Below are positions 42,078 to 52,430 of a stretch of 64,000 bases of DNA, in pieces. This stretch comes from Aeromonas jandaei (GTDB taxonomy: Bacteria > Pseudomonadota > Gammaproteobacteria > Enterobacterales > Aeromonadaceae). Positions within the stretch are counted from its first letter, which is position 1, and each line of letters starts with the position of its first letter. The stretch is from NCBI RefSeq assembly GCF_037890695.1, contig NZ_CP149571.1, positions 765,001 to 829,000 of the forward strand, in the 5' to 3' direction. The notes below the pieces were generated by a model. That model was not told where the DNA came from. It ran no database searches and saw nothing but the letters and a program-made list of their open reading frames with translations. A program made the translations under genes and the position numbers.

Positions 42078-44135
42078 ATGAGCAAGTCCACTTCAATGAG
42101 TCCCGACACCATGCTGGTGAAGGGCAAAAAACAGCAATCGCAGATCCTGCAGGCCATGGTTGAAGCCATCTATCGCTTCAATCCCAAGGCGCTGTTTGGC
42201 AGCCCCATTCTGTTCACCCTCTGGCTGGCAGCAGTCATGGCGACGGTGGAGTCACTGCTGGGGCAGCCGTTCTCCGGGGTCGCCCCCTCGCTGGCCTGGC
42301 AGCTGACTGCCTGGCTCTGGCTCACCCTCTGGTTTGCCAACTTCGCCGAGACGCTGGCCGAAGGTCGCGGCAAGGCGCGAGCCGACAGCCTCAAGGCTGG
42401 CATGAGCCAGCTCAAGGCCCGTCGGGTGGCTAATGCAAAAGATGGTCAGGGCGAATGGTGCCCCGCCACCAGCCTGATGAAGGGTGATCTGGTGCTGGTA
42501 CGCAGCGGCGAGATGATCCCAGCCGACGGCGAGGTGATCGCCGGTATCGCCTCGGTCAACGAGGCCGCCATCACCGGTGAATCCGCCCCCGTCATCCGCG
42601 AATCGGGTACCGATCGCAGCGGTGTAACCGGCAATACCACCGTCGTTTCAGACGAGATCTGGGTACGCGTCAGCAACAATCCGGGCGAAAGCACGCTGGA
42701 TCGCATGATTGCACTGGTGGAAGGGGCCAAGCGCCAGAAAACACCCAACGAGATGGCGCTGGATGCCCTGCTGGTCGGGCTGACCCTCATCTTCCTGCTG
42801 GTGGTCGCCACCCTGCCCTGGTTCCTCGACTACAACGGCACCCAGGTACCGCGCCTCTACCTGATCGCGCTCTTTATCACTCTGATCCCGACCACCATTG
42901 GCGGCCTGCTCTCCGCCATCGGCATTGCCGGTATGGATCGACTGGTGAAACTGAACGTGATTGCCAAGTCGGGCCGGGCCGTCGAAGCGGCCGGTGACGT
43001 GCGCACCCTGCTGCTGGACAAGACCGGCACCATCACCTTCGGCAACCGGATGGCTGACGAACTGATCCCGGCCCCCGGCGTCGACCCGGCCCTGCTGGCA
43101 CAAGCGGCTATGCTGGCCTCGCTGGGTGACAACACTCCCGAGGGTAAATCTATCCTGACCCTGGCGGGCAAGAGCCACACCAAACCGAGCCAGCTGGATG
43201 ATGACAAGGTGATCCCCTTCAGTGCCGAGACCCGTCTGAGCGGACTGGATCGCAACGGTCACCAATATCGCAAGGGGGCTGTCGATGCGGTGCTGAACTA
43301 CCTCTCCCTCGACCGTAAAGCGGTACCGGAGCTGGTGCTCAAGTCTGTCGACAACATCGCTCGTCAGGGTGGTACTCCGCTGCTGGTCTGTACCCATGAG
43401 CAGTTGCTGGGGGTGGTCTACCTCAAGGACATCATCAAGCCCGGCATCAAGGCCCGCTTCCAGATCCTGCGCCACATGGGGATCCGTACCGTGATGATCA
43501 CCGGTGACAACCCGAAAACGGCTGCCGCCATCGCCGCCGAAGCCGGGGTGGATGACTTCATCGCCGAAGCGACGCCGGAGAAGAAGCTGGCCTATATCCG
43601 GCAGGAGCAGGCCGATGGCCGTCTGGTCGCCATGTGCGGTGACGGAGCCAACGACGCACCGGCGCTGGCACAGGCTGATGTGGGTCTGGCCATGAACGAG
43701 GGTACCCAGGCCGCCAAGGAGGCAGGCAATCTGGTGGATCTCGACTCCAACCCCACCAAGCTGCTGGACGTGGTGCTGGTCGGTAAACAGCTGCTGGTGA
43801 CCCGTGGCGCCCTGACCACCTTCTCCATCGCCAACGATGTGGCCAAGTATTTCGCCATCCTGCCGGCCCTGTTCATCGCCGCCTACCCGCAACTGGGGGT
43901 ACTGAACCTGATGCAGCTGGGCAGCCCGCAGAGCGCCATCCTGTCGGCCATCATCTTCAACGCCCTGATCATCGTAGCGCTGGTGCCGCTGGCCCTGCGC
44001 GGTGTCGACCTGAAGGGATCGGCCGCCAGCCTGCTGCGCCGCAACCTGCTGATCTACGGTGTCGGCGGCCTGCTGGTGCCTTTTATCGGCATCAAGCTGA
44101 TCGACCTGGTCATTACCGGCCTGGGTCTGGTGTAA
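42078..44135 (+). CDS. kdpB: Potassium-transporting ATPase catalytic subunit KdpB
   Basis: A 685-residue P-type ATPase subunit. The phosphorylation motif DKTGTITFG has Asp314, the actuator-domain TGES is at residues 167-170, and the hinge is [31 protein letters not shown] with [21 protein letters not shown]. It hydrolyses ATP to drive K+ through KdpA. It begins directly after kdpA with no gap. Confidence 0.97.
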   Translation: MSKSTSMSPDTMLVKGKKQQSQILQAMVEAIYRFNPKALFGSPILFTLWLAAVMATVESLLGQPFSGVAPSLAWQLTAWLWLTLWFANFAETLAEGRGKARADSLKAGMSQLKARRVANAKDGQGEWCPATSLMKGDLVLVRSGEMIPADGEVIAGIASVNEAAITGESAPVIRESGTDRSGVTGNTTVVSDEIWVRVSNNPGESTLDRMIALVEGAKRQKTPNEMALDALLVGLTLIFLLVVATLPWFLDYNGTQVPRLYLIALFITLIPTTIGGLLSAIGIAGMDRLVKLNVIAKSGRAVEAAGDVRTLLLDKTGTITFGNRMADELIPAPGVDPALLAQAAMLASLGDNTPEGKSILTLAGKSHTKPSQLDDDKVIPFSAETRLSGLDRNGHQYRKGAVDAVLNYLSLDRKAVPELVLKSVDNIARQGGTPLLVCTHEQLLGVVYLKDIIKPGIKARFQILRHMGIRTVMITGDNPKTAAAIAAEAGVDDFIAEATPEKKLAYIRQEQADGRLVAMCGDGANDAPALAQADVGLAMNEGTQAAKEAGNLVDLDSNPTKLLDVVLVGKQLLVTRGALTTFSIANDVAKYFAILPALFIAAYPQLGVLNLMQLGSPQSAILSAIIFNALIIVALVPLALRGVDLKGSAASLLRRNLLIYGVGGLLVPFIGIKLIDLVITGLGLV

Positions 44136-44195
44136 CGACATAACCGGGATGCGGGTCAGCCCGCATCCACACAACGAATTCGGAGCATATCCATC

Positions 44196-44723
44196 ATGAT
44201 CGCAATCAGAACCCTGTTGACCCTGACCCTGCTGCTGGGCGTGGGTTATCCGCTGGCCGTCACCGGACTGGCCCAGCTGCTCTTCCCCTGGCAGGCCAAC
44301 GGCAGCCAGCTGACCGACAGCAAGCAGCAACTCATCGGTAGCGCCCTGCTGGCACAGAAATTCGAGCGGGCTGACTACTTCCACCCCCGCCCCTCCGCCA
44401 GTGATTTCAACACCATTGGCGGTAGTGCCAGCAATCTGGGGATGAGCTCACCGCTGCGGGCAGAGTTCGCCGAACAGGCCGCCAAGGCACAGCCTGAAAC
44501 CAGCTCTCCCGCCATGCTGACCCGTTCCGCCTCTGGCCTCGATCCCCACCTGCCACTCGATGCGGTGCTGGCGCAGGTGGATCGCGTCGCCAGAGAACGT
44601 GGACTGGATCCCGCCCAACTGACGGAGCAGGTCAAGTCGGCCGCACAAGCTGGTATCCTTGGCCCGCAGGTGGTCAACATTCTCCAGCTGAACCTGCAAC
44701 TGGATCATCAAAAGGGCGCCTGA
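44196..44723 (+). CDS. kdpC: Potassium-transporting ATPase subunit KdpC
   Basis: A 175-residue subunit with one N-terminal membrane helix (LLTLTLLLGVGYPLAVTGLAQ) and a periplasmic domain. Conserved blocks are YFHPRPSASDFNTIGGSASNLG and SASGLDPHLPLDAVLAQVDRVARERGL. It assembles with KdpAB. Confidence 0.96.
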   Translation: MIAIRTLLTLTLLLGVGYPLAVTGLAQLLFPWQANGSQLTDSKQQLIGSALLAQKFERADYFHPRPSASDFNTIGGSASNLGMSSPLRAEFAEQAAKAQPETSSPAMLTRSASGLDPHLPLDAVLAQVDRVARERGLDPAQLTEQVKSAAQAGILGPQVVNILQLNLQLDHQKGA

Positions 44724-44792
44724 GGGCGCTCCTTGCCGATCTGGCGTTGACCTCCATTTTCGACGCGGGCAGTTGGCTCGATAGGGATAAGC

Positions 44793-47382
44793 ATGCGTGA
44801 TGAGGTAAGGGCTGACGCCCTGCTGGCAAGTCTGGAGCAAGAGCACAAGGGCAAGCTGAAAGTCTTTCTCGGGGCCGCCCCCGGCGTGGGCAAGACCTAC
44901 GCCATGTTGCAGGCTGTACGGGAACAGGCCAAAGAGGGGGTCGACATCCTGATCGGCGTGGTGGAGACCCACGGCCGGCAGGAGACGCTGGCCCTGCTCG
45001 ACAAACTCGCCATCCAGCCGCGCAAGATCCACATGCACCGTCAGCAGCGGCTGGAGGAGATGGACCTCGACGGCCTGCTGGCACGCAAACCGGCCATCGC
45101 GGTCGTGGATGAGCTGGCCCACAGCAACGCCCCCGGCAGCCGCCACGAGAAGCGCTGGCAGGATGTGGAGGAGCTGCTCAACGCCGGTATCGACGTCTAC
45201 AGCACCCTCAACGTCCAGCATCTGGAGAGCCTCAACGATCTGGTGTGGCAGCTGACCGGGGTCAGGGTCAAAGAGACCCTGCCCGATCAGGTTCTGCTCG
45301 ATGCAGACAGCATTATTCTTATCGACCTCCCCCCCAAGGAGCTGCTCGGCCGCCTGCGCGAGGGGAAGGTTTATGTACCCCATCAGGCCAAGGCCGCCCT
45401 GCAATCCTTCTTCTCCCTCAACAACCTCACCGCATTGCGGGAACTGGCGATGCAGACCGCAGCCAGCCATGTGGAGGGCGATCTGCAACTGCAATGGCAG
45501 GCGGCGGGCAAGACCACATTGCCGCTGCGGGGCAAGCTGATGGTCTGCCTCGGCAACCAGCACGGGGCTGCGCTGGTGCGCTATGGCCACCGCTTTGCCC
45601 AGCGGCGCCAGCTGCCCTGGCTGGTGGTTCACGTGGACAGCAATGGCCGCAGCTCGGCCGACGTGGAGCAGGCGCTGGCACTCGCCTCCCAGTTGGGGGC
45701 CAAGGTGCTGACCCTCTCCAGTCCGGCGGTCGCCAACACCCTGCTGGAGACTGCCGAGCAGCAGCAAGTATCCCAGCTACTGCTCGGCAAACCGCACAAG
45801 GCGCCGTGGCGTCGCTCGCTGGTGCAGCACCTGCTCAAGCAGGCACAGGGGCTGGAGATCACCCTGGTCGATACCGAGAAGCAGAAACACAGAGTGGGGA
45901 TGCGATCCCCGACGCCGAAGGATATTCACCACAGCCTGCTGGCGGTGGCCATCATGGGGATCACCTCGGCCATCGCATGGGGGCTATCCTACTGGCTGCC
46001 CCCCGCAGCGTTGCCGCTCATCTTCGTGCTGGGGGTGCTGGCGACTGCCCTTACCACCAGTCTGGTGCCCGCCACGCTGGCAGCAGTGCTGGGCTTTATC
46101 GCCCACAATCTGCTCTTCACCGCCCCCTACTTCTCCCTGAGCGTCGCCAACCACAGCGACCTGCTCACCCTGTTCGTGCTGCTGATCGTCGGCATGACGG
46201 CGGGACGCCTCGCCTCCCGCCAGCGCCAGCAGCTGATCGGCCTGCGCGAGACCCAGCAGCTGGGCAATGCCCTGCTCTCCCTCAGTCAGGGGCTGGCGAC
46301 CGCCAACAGCCCGGAGGAGGTGCCTGAGACAAGGGGCACAAGCGATCTCGCTGGCGCTTGGCCAGCCGACCGTAGTGATCGACAAGGATTTTCACGACCG
46401 CCTCGGCAACGAGAAGCACAGACCCGGCCAGACCGACAAGGCGGCCATCGACTGGTGTCTGGCCCAGAAGCAGAGTGCCGGAGCCCACACCGCCACCCTC
46501 AATGCCGCCGAGGCGCAGTATCACCACCTCAGCGATGATCTGGTGATCGGCATAACACTGGCCAATCCGCTCTCCTCCTCCGCCGAGCATCAACTTCAGG
46601 CGCTGCTCACCGACATTCGCGCCGCGCTGGCGCGGATCGACCTCAACGAGCGGCTGGCCGACAGCCAGCTGCAGGCGGAAACAGACCGGATGCGGGCCGC
46701 CCTGCTCTCCTCGGTCTCCCACGACTTGAAGACGCCGCTGGCCACCATCATGGGTGCCGGCAGCACCCTGCTGGAATATGGTGACCGGATCCCGCCGGAT
46801 GATCGCAACGAACTGCTCCACTCGGTACAGGACGAGGCGCGCCGTCTGCACAGCTATGTACAGAACCTGCTGGATATGACCCGTATCGGCTCCCCCGACT
46901 TCCAGTTGAAGCGGGACTGGGTCGACCTGACCGATCTGGTGGAGAGCGCCCGCAAGCGACTCGACTCCTCCTGGCGCCAGCACAAGCTGCTGGTACACAT
47001 CGATCAGCATGTACCCCAGCTCTATGTCCATGGCGCCCTGATCGAGCAGGTACTGGTCAACATCCTCGACAACGCCTCCCGCTACTCGCCGGCAGGCACC
47101 CCCATCGAGTTCAAGGTGATGGTGGCCGAGCCCGACCTTATCATCGATATCATCGATATCGGGGTCGGCATCGCCGAGTCGGATCGGGAGAAGATCTTCA
47201 ATCTCTTCTACACCCAGCCGGTGGGCGATTGCGGCAGCCGTGGCACCGGGCTTGGCCTCGCCATTTCCCGCGCTATGATAGAGGCCCACGGCGGCAAGAT
47301 TTGGGCCTTCTCCGGCCCCAATGGCAACGGCACCTGCATGCGTATCTCCCTGCCGCTCGCGCTCAATTCACCGGAGGTTTGA
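44793..47382 (+). pseudogene. kdpD: Sensor kinase KdpD, split by a one-base frameshift
   Basis: The first frame (44793 to its stop at 46538) encodes the N-terminal KdpD domain with Walker A GAAPGVGKT (residues 27-35), a Usp-like domain and four membrane helices. KdpD homology stops after ATANSPEEV at about 46322. Homology resumes at LRQGAQAISLALGQPTVV in the +1 frame (from 46324) and continues through the GAF domain, the histidine box SSVSHDLKTPLAT and the ATPase GTGLGLAISRAMIEAHGG to 47382. One extra C at 46323-46324 explains the break; without it the protein would be 862 residues. This may be a true lesion or a sequencing error. The kdpE start overlaps the stop. Confidence 0.85.
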
Positions 47383-48065
47383 TGGCGCACATTCTGGTCA
47401 TAGATGATGAAGCGGCGATCCGTCGCTTTCTGCGGATCAGCCTGATTGCCGAGGGGCATCAGGTGAGCGAAGCGGTCAGCGTCACCGAGGGGCTGGAGCA
47501 ATATCGCCATCTCAACCCCGATCTGGTGATCCTCGATCTCGGCCTGCCGGATGGCGATGGTATTCAGGTATTGCAGGCCATTCGCGAACACCACCCCAAC
47601 CCGGTGCTGGTGCTGTCGGCCCGTGATTCGGAGCAGGAGAAGGTGCGCTTGCTGGATGCCGGTGCCAACGACTACATGAGCAAGCCGTTTGGCATCGGCG
47701 AGATGATGGCCCGCATTCGCGTGCTCTTGCGCCAGCGGGCTGGGGTCAGCAGTGGCGAGCGGCGCCACTTCCCCCAATGCGGCCTGACGCTCGATATCAG
47801 CAGCCACAAGGTGACCATGAAGGAGGAGGAGATCCCCCTCTCCCGCAAAGAGTTCGCCCTGCTGCAGGCGCTGGTATGCCACCCCGGCAAGCTGGTGATG
47901 CAGACCCAGCTGCTCAACGACATCTGGGGACCGAGCCACAAGGAGGACACCCACTACCTGCGCATCGTCATCGCCAGCCTGCGCAAAAAACTGGGGGATA
48001 ACCCCCAGCAACCGACGCTTATCGAGACCGAATCTGGTATAGGCTACCGCTTTATCGGCAACTGA
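47382..48065 (+). CDS. kdpE: Response regulator KdpE
   Basis: A 227-residue OmpR-type regulator. The receiver has Asp52 in LVILDLGLPDGDG, and the winged helix ends with the SLRKKLGDNPQQPTLIETESGIGYRF block. Phosphorylated KdpE activates kdpFABC under potassium limitation. The ATG overlaps the kdpD stop by one base (TGATG). Phased TTTAYG repeats upstream of kdpF are its likely target. If kdpD is truly broken, KdpE would depend on another phosphodonor. Confidence 0.95.
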   Translation: MAHILVIDDEAAIRRFLRISLIAEGHQVSEAVSVTEGLEQYRHLNPDLVILDLGLPDGDGIQVLQAIREHHPNPVLVLSARDSEQEKVRLLDAGANDYMSKPFGIGEMMARIRVLLRQRAGVSSGERRHFPQCGLTLDISSHKVTMKEEEIPLSRKEFALLQALVCHPGKLVMQTQLLNDIWGPSHKEDTHYLRIVIASLRKKLGDNPQQPTLIETESGIGYRFIGN

Positions 48066-48081
48066 CGTTTCACGTGGAACG
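48066..48081. promoter_or_regulatory. parS-like centromere site (one-mismatch palindrome)
   Basis: CGTTTCACGTGGAACG differs from the perfect ParB site TGTTTCACGTGAAACA at the ends and one internal base. It overlaps the end of the MFS gene and lies in the gap with kdpE. Confidence 0.7.
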
Positions 48082-49200
48082 ACGACGCCCGCAGCAAAGC
48101 AGTGCCAGCAGACCGCAGCCACTGAGCAACAGGCCAAGATCCTGCAATCCGGCCGCCACCGCCAATCCCAGACTGAGCAGCAGGTAGTAACCAAGCCCGA
48201 ACAGGGCGCCTGCACTGCCTGCTACCTCGCGATAGGCCAGCAGCGCCTGACTCAGCACGTTGGGGATCGCCAGTCCGAAGGCCACCACGATTCCCATCAT
48301 GGGCAGCAGGAACCAGAGGCTGGCCTGAGTCGTCCAGACCAGCAGCCCGGTGACCAGTGCCAAAACGCAAGCCAGTCTGATCAGAGAGGACGGCAGCCAT
48401 CCCCTCCCCAGCAGATGCTTGTTGAGCAGGCTGCCAAGCAGAGTCGCCAGCGCCAGCAAGATCCCCGAATAACCAAACTCGCTGGTGCTCAATCCCAATC
48501 CGGCAAACAGGAACGGCGCCAGACTGTAGTAACCAAACAGCATGGTGTTGAACAGGGCGACCAGCATGGCACTGCGCCAGAGCCCACCATCCTTCATCAT
48601 CCGGCACGCCAGCGGCCAGAGTGCGACTTGCCGTGTGGTGGCCGGACGGGTTTCCGGCAGCTGCCAGCAGGCAACCAGCAGCAAGAGAGCCGCCAGTATC
48701 AGCAGACCGCTGAACACCCCGAGATAGCCAAACCCGCTCGCCAGCTGCCCGCCACTGAGCAACCCCAACACCGGGCTGAGTGAGAGCGCTATGCCCATCA
48801 CCGAGAAGACCCGCGCCAGATCGCTGCCCTGATAACTGTCGCGCAGCATGGTCTGGGTCACCACGGATCCCACCGCGGCGCCAAAAGCCGAGATAACCCG
48901 GGCCAGCAGCAGGGTTTCAAACTGGTTGGCCAGCAGCGCCAGCAAGGTGCCGACGCCATAGGTGAGCAGACCCGCCAGCATGGCGGGACGCCGCCCAATC
49001 AGATCGCAGAGCCGTCCCCAGCAGACCACGCCCACCGCAAACGCCAGAAAATAGACCGACAGGGTCTGGGATGCCTGCCCTTCGCTCACCTGAAACTGGG
49101 TAGCGATGTGGGTCAGGACCGGGCTGTAGATGGTCTCCACAATTTGGGGAAACATCATCAATCCCACCACCAGCCAGAGCGGTGGCAACTTGTTGTTCAT
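48070..49200 (-). CDS. MFS transporter, Bcr/CflA-like
   Basis: A 376-residue twelve-helix major facilitator (MNNKLPPLWLVVGLMMFPQIVETIYSP; GRLCDLIGRRPAMLAGLLTY is the conserved loop 2-3 motif). It most resembles drug-resistance transporters of the Bcr/CflA group. It is convergent with kdpE and divergent from an AraC regulator, which probably controls it. The substrate is unknown. Confidence 0.87.
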   Translation of the reverse strand: MNNKLPPLWLVVGLMMFPQIVETIYSPVLTHIATQFQVSEGQASQTLSVYFLAFAVGVVCWGRLCDLIGRRPAMLAGLLTYGVGTLLALLANQFETLLLARVISAFGAAVGSVVTQTMLRDSYQGSDLARVFSVMGIALSLSPVLGLLSGGQLASGFGYLGVFSGLLILAALLLLVACWQLPETRPATTRQVALWPLACRMMKDGGLWRSAMLVALFNTMLFGYYSLAPFLFAGLGLSTSEFGYSGILLALATLLGSLLNKHLLGRGWLPSSLIRLACVLALVTGLLVWTTQASLWFLLPMMGIVVAFGLAIPNVLSQALLAYREVAGSAGALFGLGYYLLLSLGLAVAAGLQDLGLLLSGCGLLALLCCGRRRST

Positions 49201-49294
49201 GACAAACCTCCTTCACAAGAGAGGTCGCCATTCTAGAGAGATGCCAATTGTCTGATTACAATAAGCAGGACTATAAACATCAAAAATCGGACAT

Positions 49295-50119
49295 ATGGCC
49301 TTTATTCTTCCCGATCACCCTTTTGACCCTGACCAGCTGACGGGCAGCGTGATCGGCATTGCCTCCGCCCTCGGCTGGCACGACTCGGGCCTGCATCAAC
49401 ATCAACGCCATCAGCTGCTGTTCGCCCAATCCGGCTGCATGACCATGGAGCTGGAAGGTCGGGTCTGCCTGCTACCGCCCACCCGCGCCGCCTGGCTGCC
49501 GGCGGGCACAGCCCACCGGGTACTGATGCGTGGTGTGGTGGCCTACCGCTCCCTCTACTTCCAGCCGCACCCCGAGTTGCCCGGCACGGTGGAGGTGCTG
49601 GCGGTCAATCCGCTGCTACACGAACTGATCGAACGGATGGCGCTCTGGCCGTGGGACAAACCGCAAGAGCAGCAACAACGGACGGTGGTACTGTTTATGG
49701 AGGAGTTGGGGCAGGCGCCGCGGGAGTCATGGCAGCTGCCGCTGCCAACCGATCCCAGACTGGGCGGCTGGCTACAGCAGTTGAAACGGGGGGATGCCCT
49801 GCCGGAGCGGCTCAATCGGTTAGCCGGACAGATTGGTGCCAGCGACAAGACCATTGGCCGTATCTTTATGCGGGAGACCGGCATGAGCTACCAAGCCTGG
49901 CGTCAGCAGTGGCGACTGCTGCGGGGGATGGAGCTGTTGGCAGAGGGGCAGTCCATCAGTCGCATATCCTCAGCTCTGGAGTTTTCCAGCGACAGCGCCT
50001 TTATCAGCTTCTTCAAACAACATACGGGACAGACCCCCCTGCGCTACCTCAACTCTCGGGGTGAGTCGCCACAGCCTGACTCGCCTCCACCACCTGGGTA
50101 TCCAGCGCCAGCGGTTTGA
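49295..50119 (+). CDS. AraC-family transcriptional regulator
   Basis: A 274-residue regulator with an N-terminal cupin-like sensing domain (HQHQRHQLLFAQSGCMTMELEGRVCLLPPTRAAWLPAGTAHRV) and a C-terminal double helix-turn-helix (LNRLAGQIGASDKTIGRIFMRETGMSYQAWRQQWRL, then ISRISSALEFSSDSAFISFFKQHTGQTPLRYL). It is divergent from the MFS gene with 94 bases between, suggesting that it regulates that exporter. The final 20 residues are proline-rich and lie over the 3' end of the opposing small gene. Confidence 0.9.
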   Translation: MAFILPDHPFDPDQLTGSVIGIASALGWHDSGLHQHQRHQLLFAQSGCMTMELEGRVCLLPPTRAAWLPAGTAHRVLMRGVVAYRSLYFQPHPELPGTVEVLAVNPLLHELIERMALWPWDKPQEQQQRTVVLFMEELGQAPRESWQLPLPTDPRLGGWLQQLKRGDALPERLNRLAGQIGASDKTIGRIFMRETGMSYQAWRQQWRLLRGMELLAEGQSISRISSALEFSSDSAFISFFKQHTGQTPLRYLNSRGESPQPDSPPPPGYPAPAV

Positions 50120-50282
50120 GGTTATGCAACGCATCCTGCACTACGGCATGGGATGCCTGTTGCAACTCGCTCTGCACATCCTGCTCCAACTGGGCACTCT
50201 CCAGCTCGGGCCGCGGGTTTTCGTTGGCCATCACGTTCAGGCTCAGGGCACTCACAATCAGGGTAGCGATCAGGCTTTTCAT
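50049..50282 (-). CDS. Small exported protein, 77 residues, unknown function
   Basis: A signal peptide (MKSLIATLIVSALSLNVMA) is followed by a 58-residue, Gln/Glu/Ala-rich mature helix (SAQLEQDVQSELQQASHAVV). GGAG stands eight bases before the ATG. The last 71 bases overlap the 3' end of the AraC gene on the other strand. I do not recognise the family. Periplasmic location is predicted. Confidence 0.65.
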   Translation of the reverse strand: MKSLIATLIVSALSLNVMANENPRPELESAQLEQDVQSELQQASHAVVQDALHNLKPLALDTQVVEASQAVATHPES

Positions 50283-50477
50283 CTGGCTTGCTCCGGTATG
50301 GTTGAGATGACCAGATAGCTATTCCAATAGTTGTGCCAATCCTCACGCAATTCATAACATGATGATTTTGTTTAAATTAACTATATCTCGATACCAAATT
50401 GAGTCGCAAAACGCATCCCGCTCGGTCATTTTTAAACCAACAGTTGGTGCTTTTAACCACGCTTGATTTTTGCACCA

Positions 50478-50493
50478 TGTTCCACGTGGAACG
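50478..50493. promoter_or_regulatory. parS-like centromere site
   Basis: TGTTCCACGTGGAACG, palindromic except for the final base, matches the ParB-binding consensus in gammaproteobacteria such as Pseudomonas. It lies in the intergenic region before avtA. Confidence 0.82.
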
Positions 50494-50574
50494 TCCCATC
50501 TTTTTGATCGACACCCGCTTTTAAACTGAGCTATGGTGCTACATCTTCGTAACTGACTCTGGATCTGTCACCGA

Positions 50575-51825
50575 ATGGAATTTTCCTTGTTCGGCGAGAA
50601 GTTCACTCGCCACGCCGGTATTACCCAACTCATGGATGACCTCAATCAGGGGCTGACCAATCCGGACGCCATCATGCTGGGTGGCGGCAATCCGGCCCCG
50701 ATCCCCGCCATGCTGGAGCGCTTTCAGGCCGAGGCCAAAACCCTGCTCGACAACGGCGAGCTGGTCAAAGCGATGGCCAACTACGATGGCCCGCAAGGCA
50801 AAGACAGGTTCACCAGGGCGCTAGCCGGACTGCTCAGCAAGGAGCTGGGCTGGGATATCTCGGCCCGCAATATCGCCCTGACCAACGGCAGCCAGAATGC
50901 CTTCTTCTACCTGTTCAACCTGCTGGCCGGTGAATTTGCCGATGGCCGCAAGAAGAAGGTGCTGTTCCCGCTCGCCCCCGAATACATCGGCTATGCCGAC
51001 TCGGCGCTGGCAGACGACTACTTTGTGGCTTACAAGCCCACCATCGAGAAGCTGCCCGATGGCCAGTTCAAATACCATGTGGATTTCGAGAGCCTCCAGG
51101 TGGGTGACAATATCGGGGTGATCTGCGTCTCCCGCCCGACCAATCCCACCGGCAACGTGCTGACCGACGAAGAGATCGAACACCTCGATCAGATCGCCCG
51201 CGACAAGGGGATTCCGCTGCTGATCGACAACGCCTACGGCGTCCCCTTCCCAGGCATCATCTTCAGCGAAGCCAAGCCATTCTGGAACACCAACACCATC
51301 CTCTGCATGAGCCTCTCCAAGCTCGGCTTGCCGGGCACCCGCTGCGGCATCGTCATCGCTGACGAGAAGATCATTCAGGCCATCACCAACCTGAGCGGCA
51401 TCATCAATCTGGCGCCGGGCAGTCTGGGGCCTGCTATCACCATCCCGATGATCGAGAGCGGCGAGATCATCGCCCTCAGCGAACAGGTGGTGAAGCCCTT
51501 CTATCAGCAGAAGGCGGAGCTGGCGGTGCAGCTGTTGCGCGAAGCGATCCCCGACCCGCGCTTCCATATCCACAAGCCGGAAGGCGCCCTCTTCCTCTGG
51601 CTCTGGTTTGAAGATTTGCCAATCCATAGTCAGGAACTCTATGAGCGACTGAAGGCGAAGAACCTGCTGATCGTGCCGGGTCACTACTTCTTCCCCGGCA
51701 TCGACGACCCCGAGTGGCGCCACAGCCAAGAGTGCATCCGCCTCAACTACTCCCAGAGCGAGGAGCTGGTTCGCCGCGGCATCGCCATTCTGGCCGACGA
51801 AATCAATGCCCTCTACGCCGGCTAA
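50575..51825 (+). CDS. avtA: Valine-pyruvate aminotransferase AvtA
   Basis: A 416-residue class I PLP aminotransferase starting MEFSLFGEKFTRHAGITQLM. The PLP lysine is in MSLSKLGLPGTRCG, the Asn/Asp pocket is in SRPTNPTGN and LLIDNAYG, and the substrate Arg is in ECIRLNYSQ. AvtA transaminates pyruvate with valine and related amino acids, making alanine. It is alone between a parS site and a bidirectional terminator. No strong ribosome-binding site is visible. Confidence 0.94.
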   Translation: MEFSLFGEKFTRHAGITQLMDDLNQGLTNPDAIMLGGGNPAPIPAMLERFQAEAKTLLDNGELVKAMANYDGPQGKDRFTRALAGLLSKELGWDISARNIALTNGSQNAFFYLFNLLAGEFADGRKKKVLFPLAPEYIGYADSALADDYFVAYKPTIEKLPDGQFKYHVDFESLQVGDNIGVICVSRPTNPTGNVLTDEEIEHLDQIARDKGIPLLIDNAYGVPFPGIIFSEAKPFWNTNTILCMSLSKLGLPGTRCGIVIADEKIIQAITNLSGIINLAPGSLGPAITIPMIESGEIIALSEQVVKPFYQQKAELAVQLLREAIPDPRFHIHKPEGALFLWLWFEDLPIHSQELYERLKAKNLLIVPGHYFFPGIDDPEWRHSQECIRLNYSQSEELVRRGIAILADEINALYAG

Positions 51826-51849
51826 GTCAGTCCGGCCAGCCAAAAACAG

Positions 51850-51873
51850 AAAGGCCTGCAGATGCAGGCCTTT
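51850..51873. terminator. Bidirectional terminator between avtA and ibpB
   Basis: AAAGGCCTGCA-GA-TGCAGGCCTTT is an 11-pair stem with T-rich flanks on both strands (TTTGTTGTTT and TTTCTGTTTTT). Confidence 0.82.
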
Positions 51874-51897
51874 GTTGTTTGTCGCGATCCGGTTTGC

Positions 51898-52338
51898 TTA
51901 GCCGGGCAGCGCCAGCTGCTCGGGCTTGCCGATCGGGATGGCGCGGGGCTTGAGCGCCTCCGGCAGTTCGCGTGCCAGATCGATGGTCAGCAGACCATGC
52001 TCCAGCTTGGCGCCCTGCACTTCCACGTGCTGGCTCAGCTTGAAGGCGAGCTCGAAGTCACGCTCGGCAATCCCCTGATGGAGGAACTGACGCTCACCGG
52101 CTGCAGCCCCTTTGCGCCCCTTCACCTTGAGGGTGCCGTTTTCGGTCTCCAGCTCCAGCTCTTCGCGCTCGAAGCCAGCCACGGCGACCGTGATGCGATA
52201 GCCATCCTGATCGCGCTTCTCAATGTTGTACGGGGGGTAAGCGGCGGTCTTCTGCTCAAACAGACCTTCCAGCTCACGGGCCATCCGCTCGAAGCCGACG
52301 GCGTTGGAATAGAGATGAGAAAAATCGAGGTTACGCAT
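51898..52338 (-). CDS. ibpB: Small heat-shock protein IbpB-like
   Basis: A 146-residue Hsp20 chaperone that holds unfolding proteins on aggregates. It begins MRNLDFSHLYSNAVGFERMA, with PPYNIEKRDQDGYRITVAVAGFEREELEL opening the alpha-crystallin domain and GIAERDFELAFKLSQHVEVQGAKLEHGLLTIDL closing it. It is the downstream member of a pair with ibpA (92 bases between). Its leader has its own ROSE-like hairpin. The C-terminal IPI-type anchor (AIPIGKPEQ) is present. Confidence 0.92.
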   Translation of the reverse strand: MRNLDFSHLYSNAVGFERMARELEGLFEQKTAAYPPYNIEKRDQDGYRITVAVAGFEREELELETENGTLKVKGRKGAAAGERQFLHQGIAERDFELAFKLSQHVEVQGAKLEHGLLTIDLARELPEALKPRAIPIGKPEQLALPG

Positions 52339-52341
52339 AAT

Positions 52342-52365
52342 CCTATCCTTCTAATAAGCAACAGG
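52342..52365 (-). promoter_or_regulatory. ROSE-like RNA thermometer hairpin before ibpB
   Basis: On the minus strand CCTGTTGCTT-ATTAG-AAGGATAGG can fold with TTGCT (UYGCU, the ROSE anti-Shine-Dalgarno signature) facing AAGGA, leaving a G-G mismatch as in known ROSE elements. The hairpin ends three bases before the ibpB ATG. Confidence 0.7.
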
Positions 52366-52430
52366 TTCAACTCTCCACAGGCCCGTTATCGGCACCCGGG
52401 AAATTTTAAAATTTCAGTGAATTCAGGCTA

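Noticed and set aside
42648..44384. 578-residue minus-strand frame opposite kdpB
   Set aside because: Complement of the KdpB gene, whose P-type ATPase motifs are complete on the plus strand.
46300..46345. Programmed ribosomal frameshift in kdpD
   Set aside because: No slippery heptamer, downstream pseudoknot or upstream Shine-Dalgarno stimulator is visible at the shift point, and KdpD is not known to use recoding; lesion or error is simpler.
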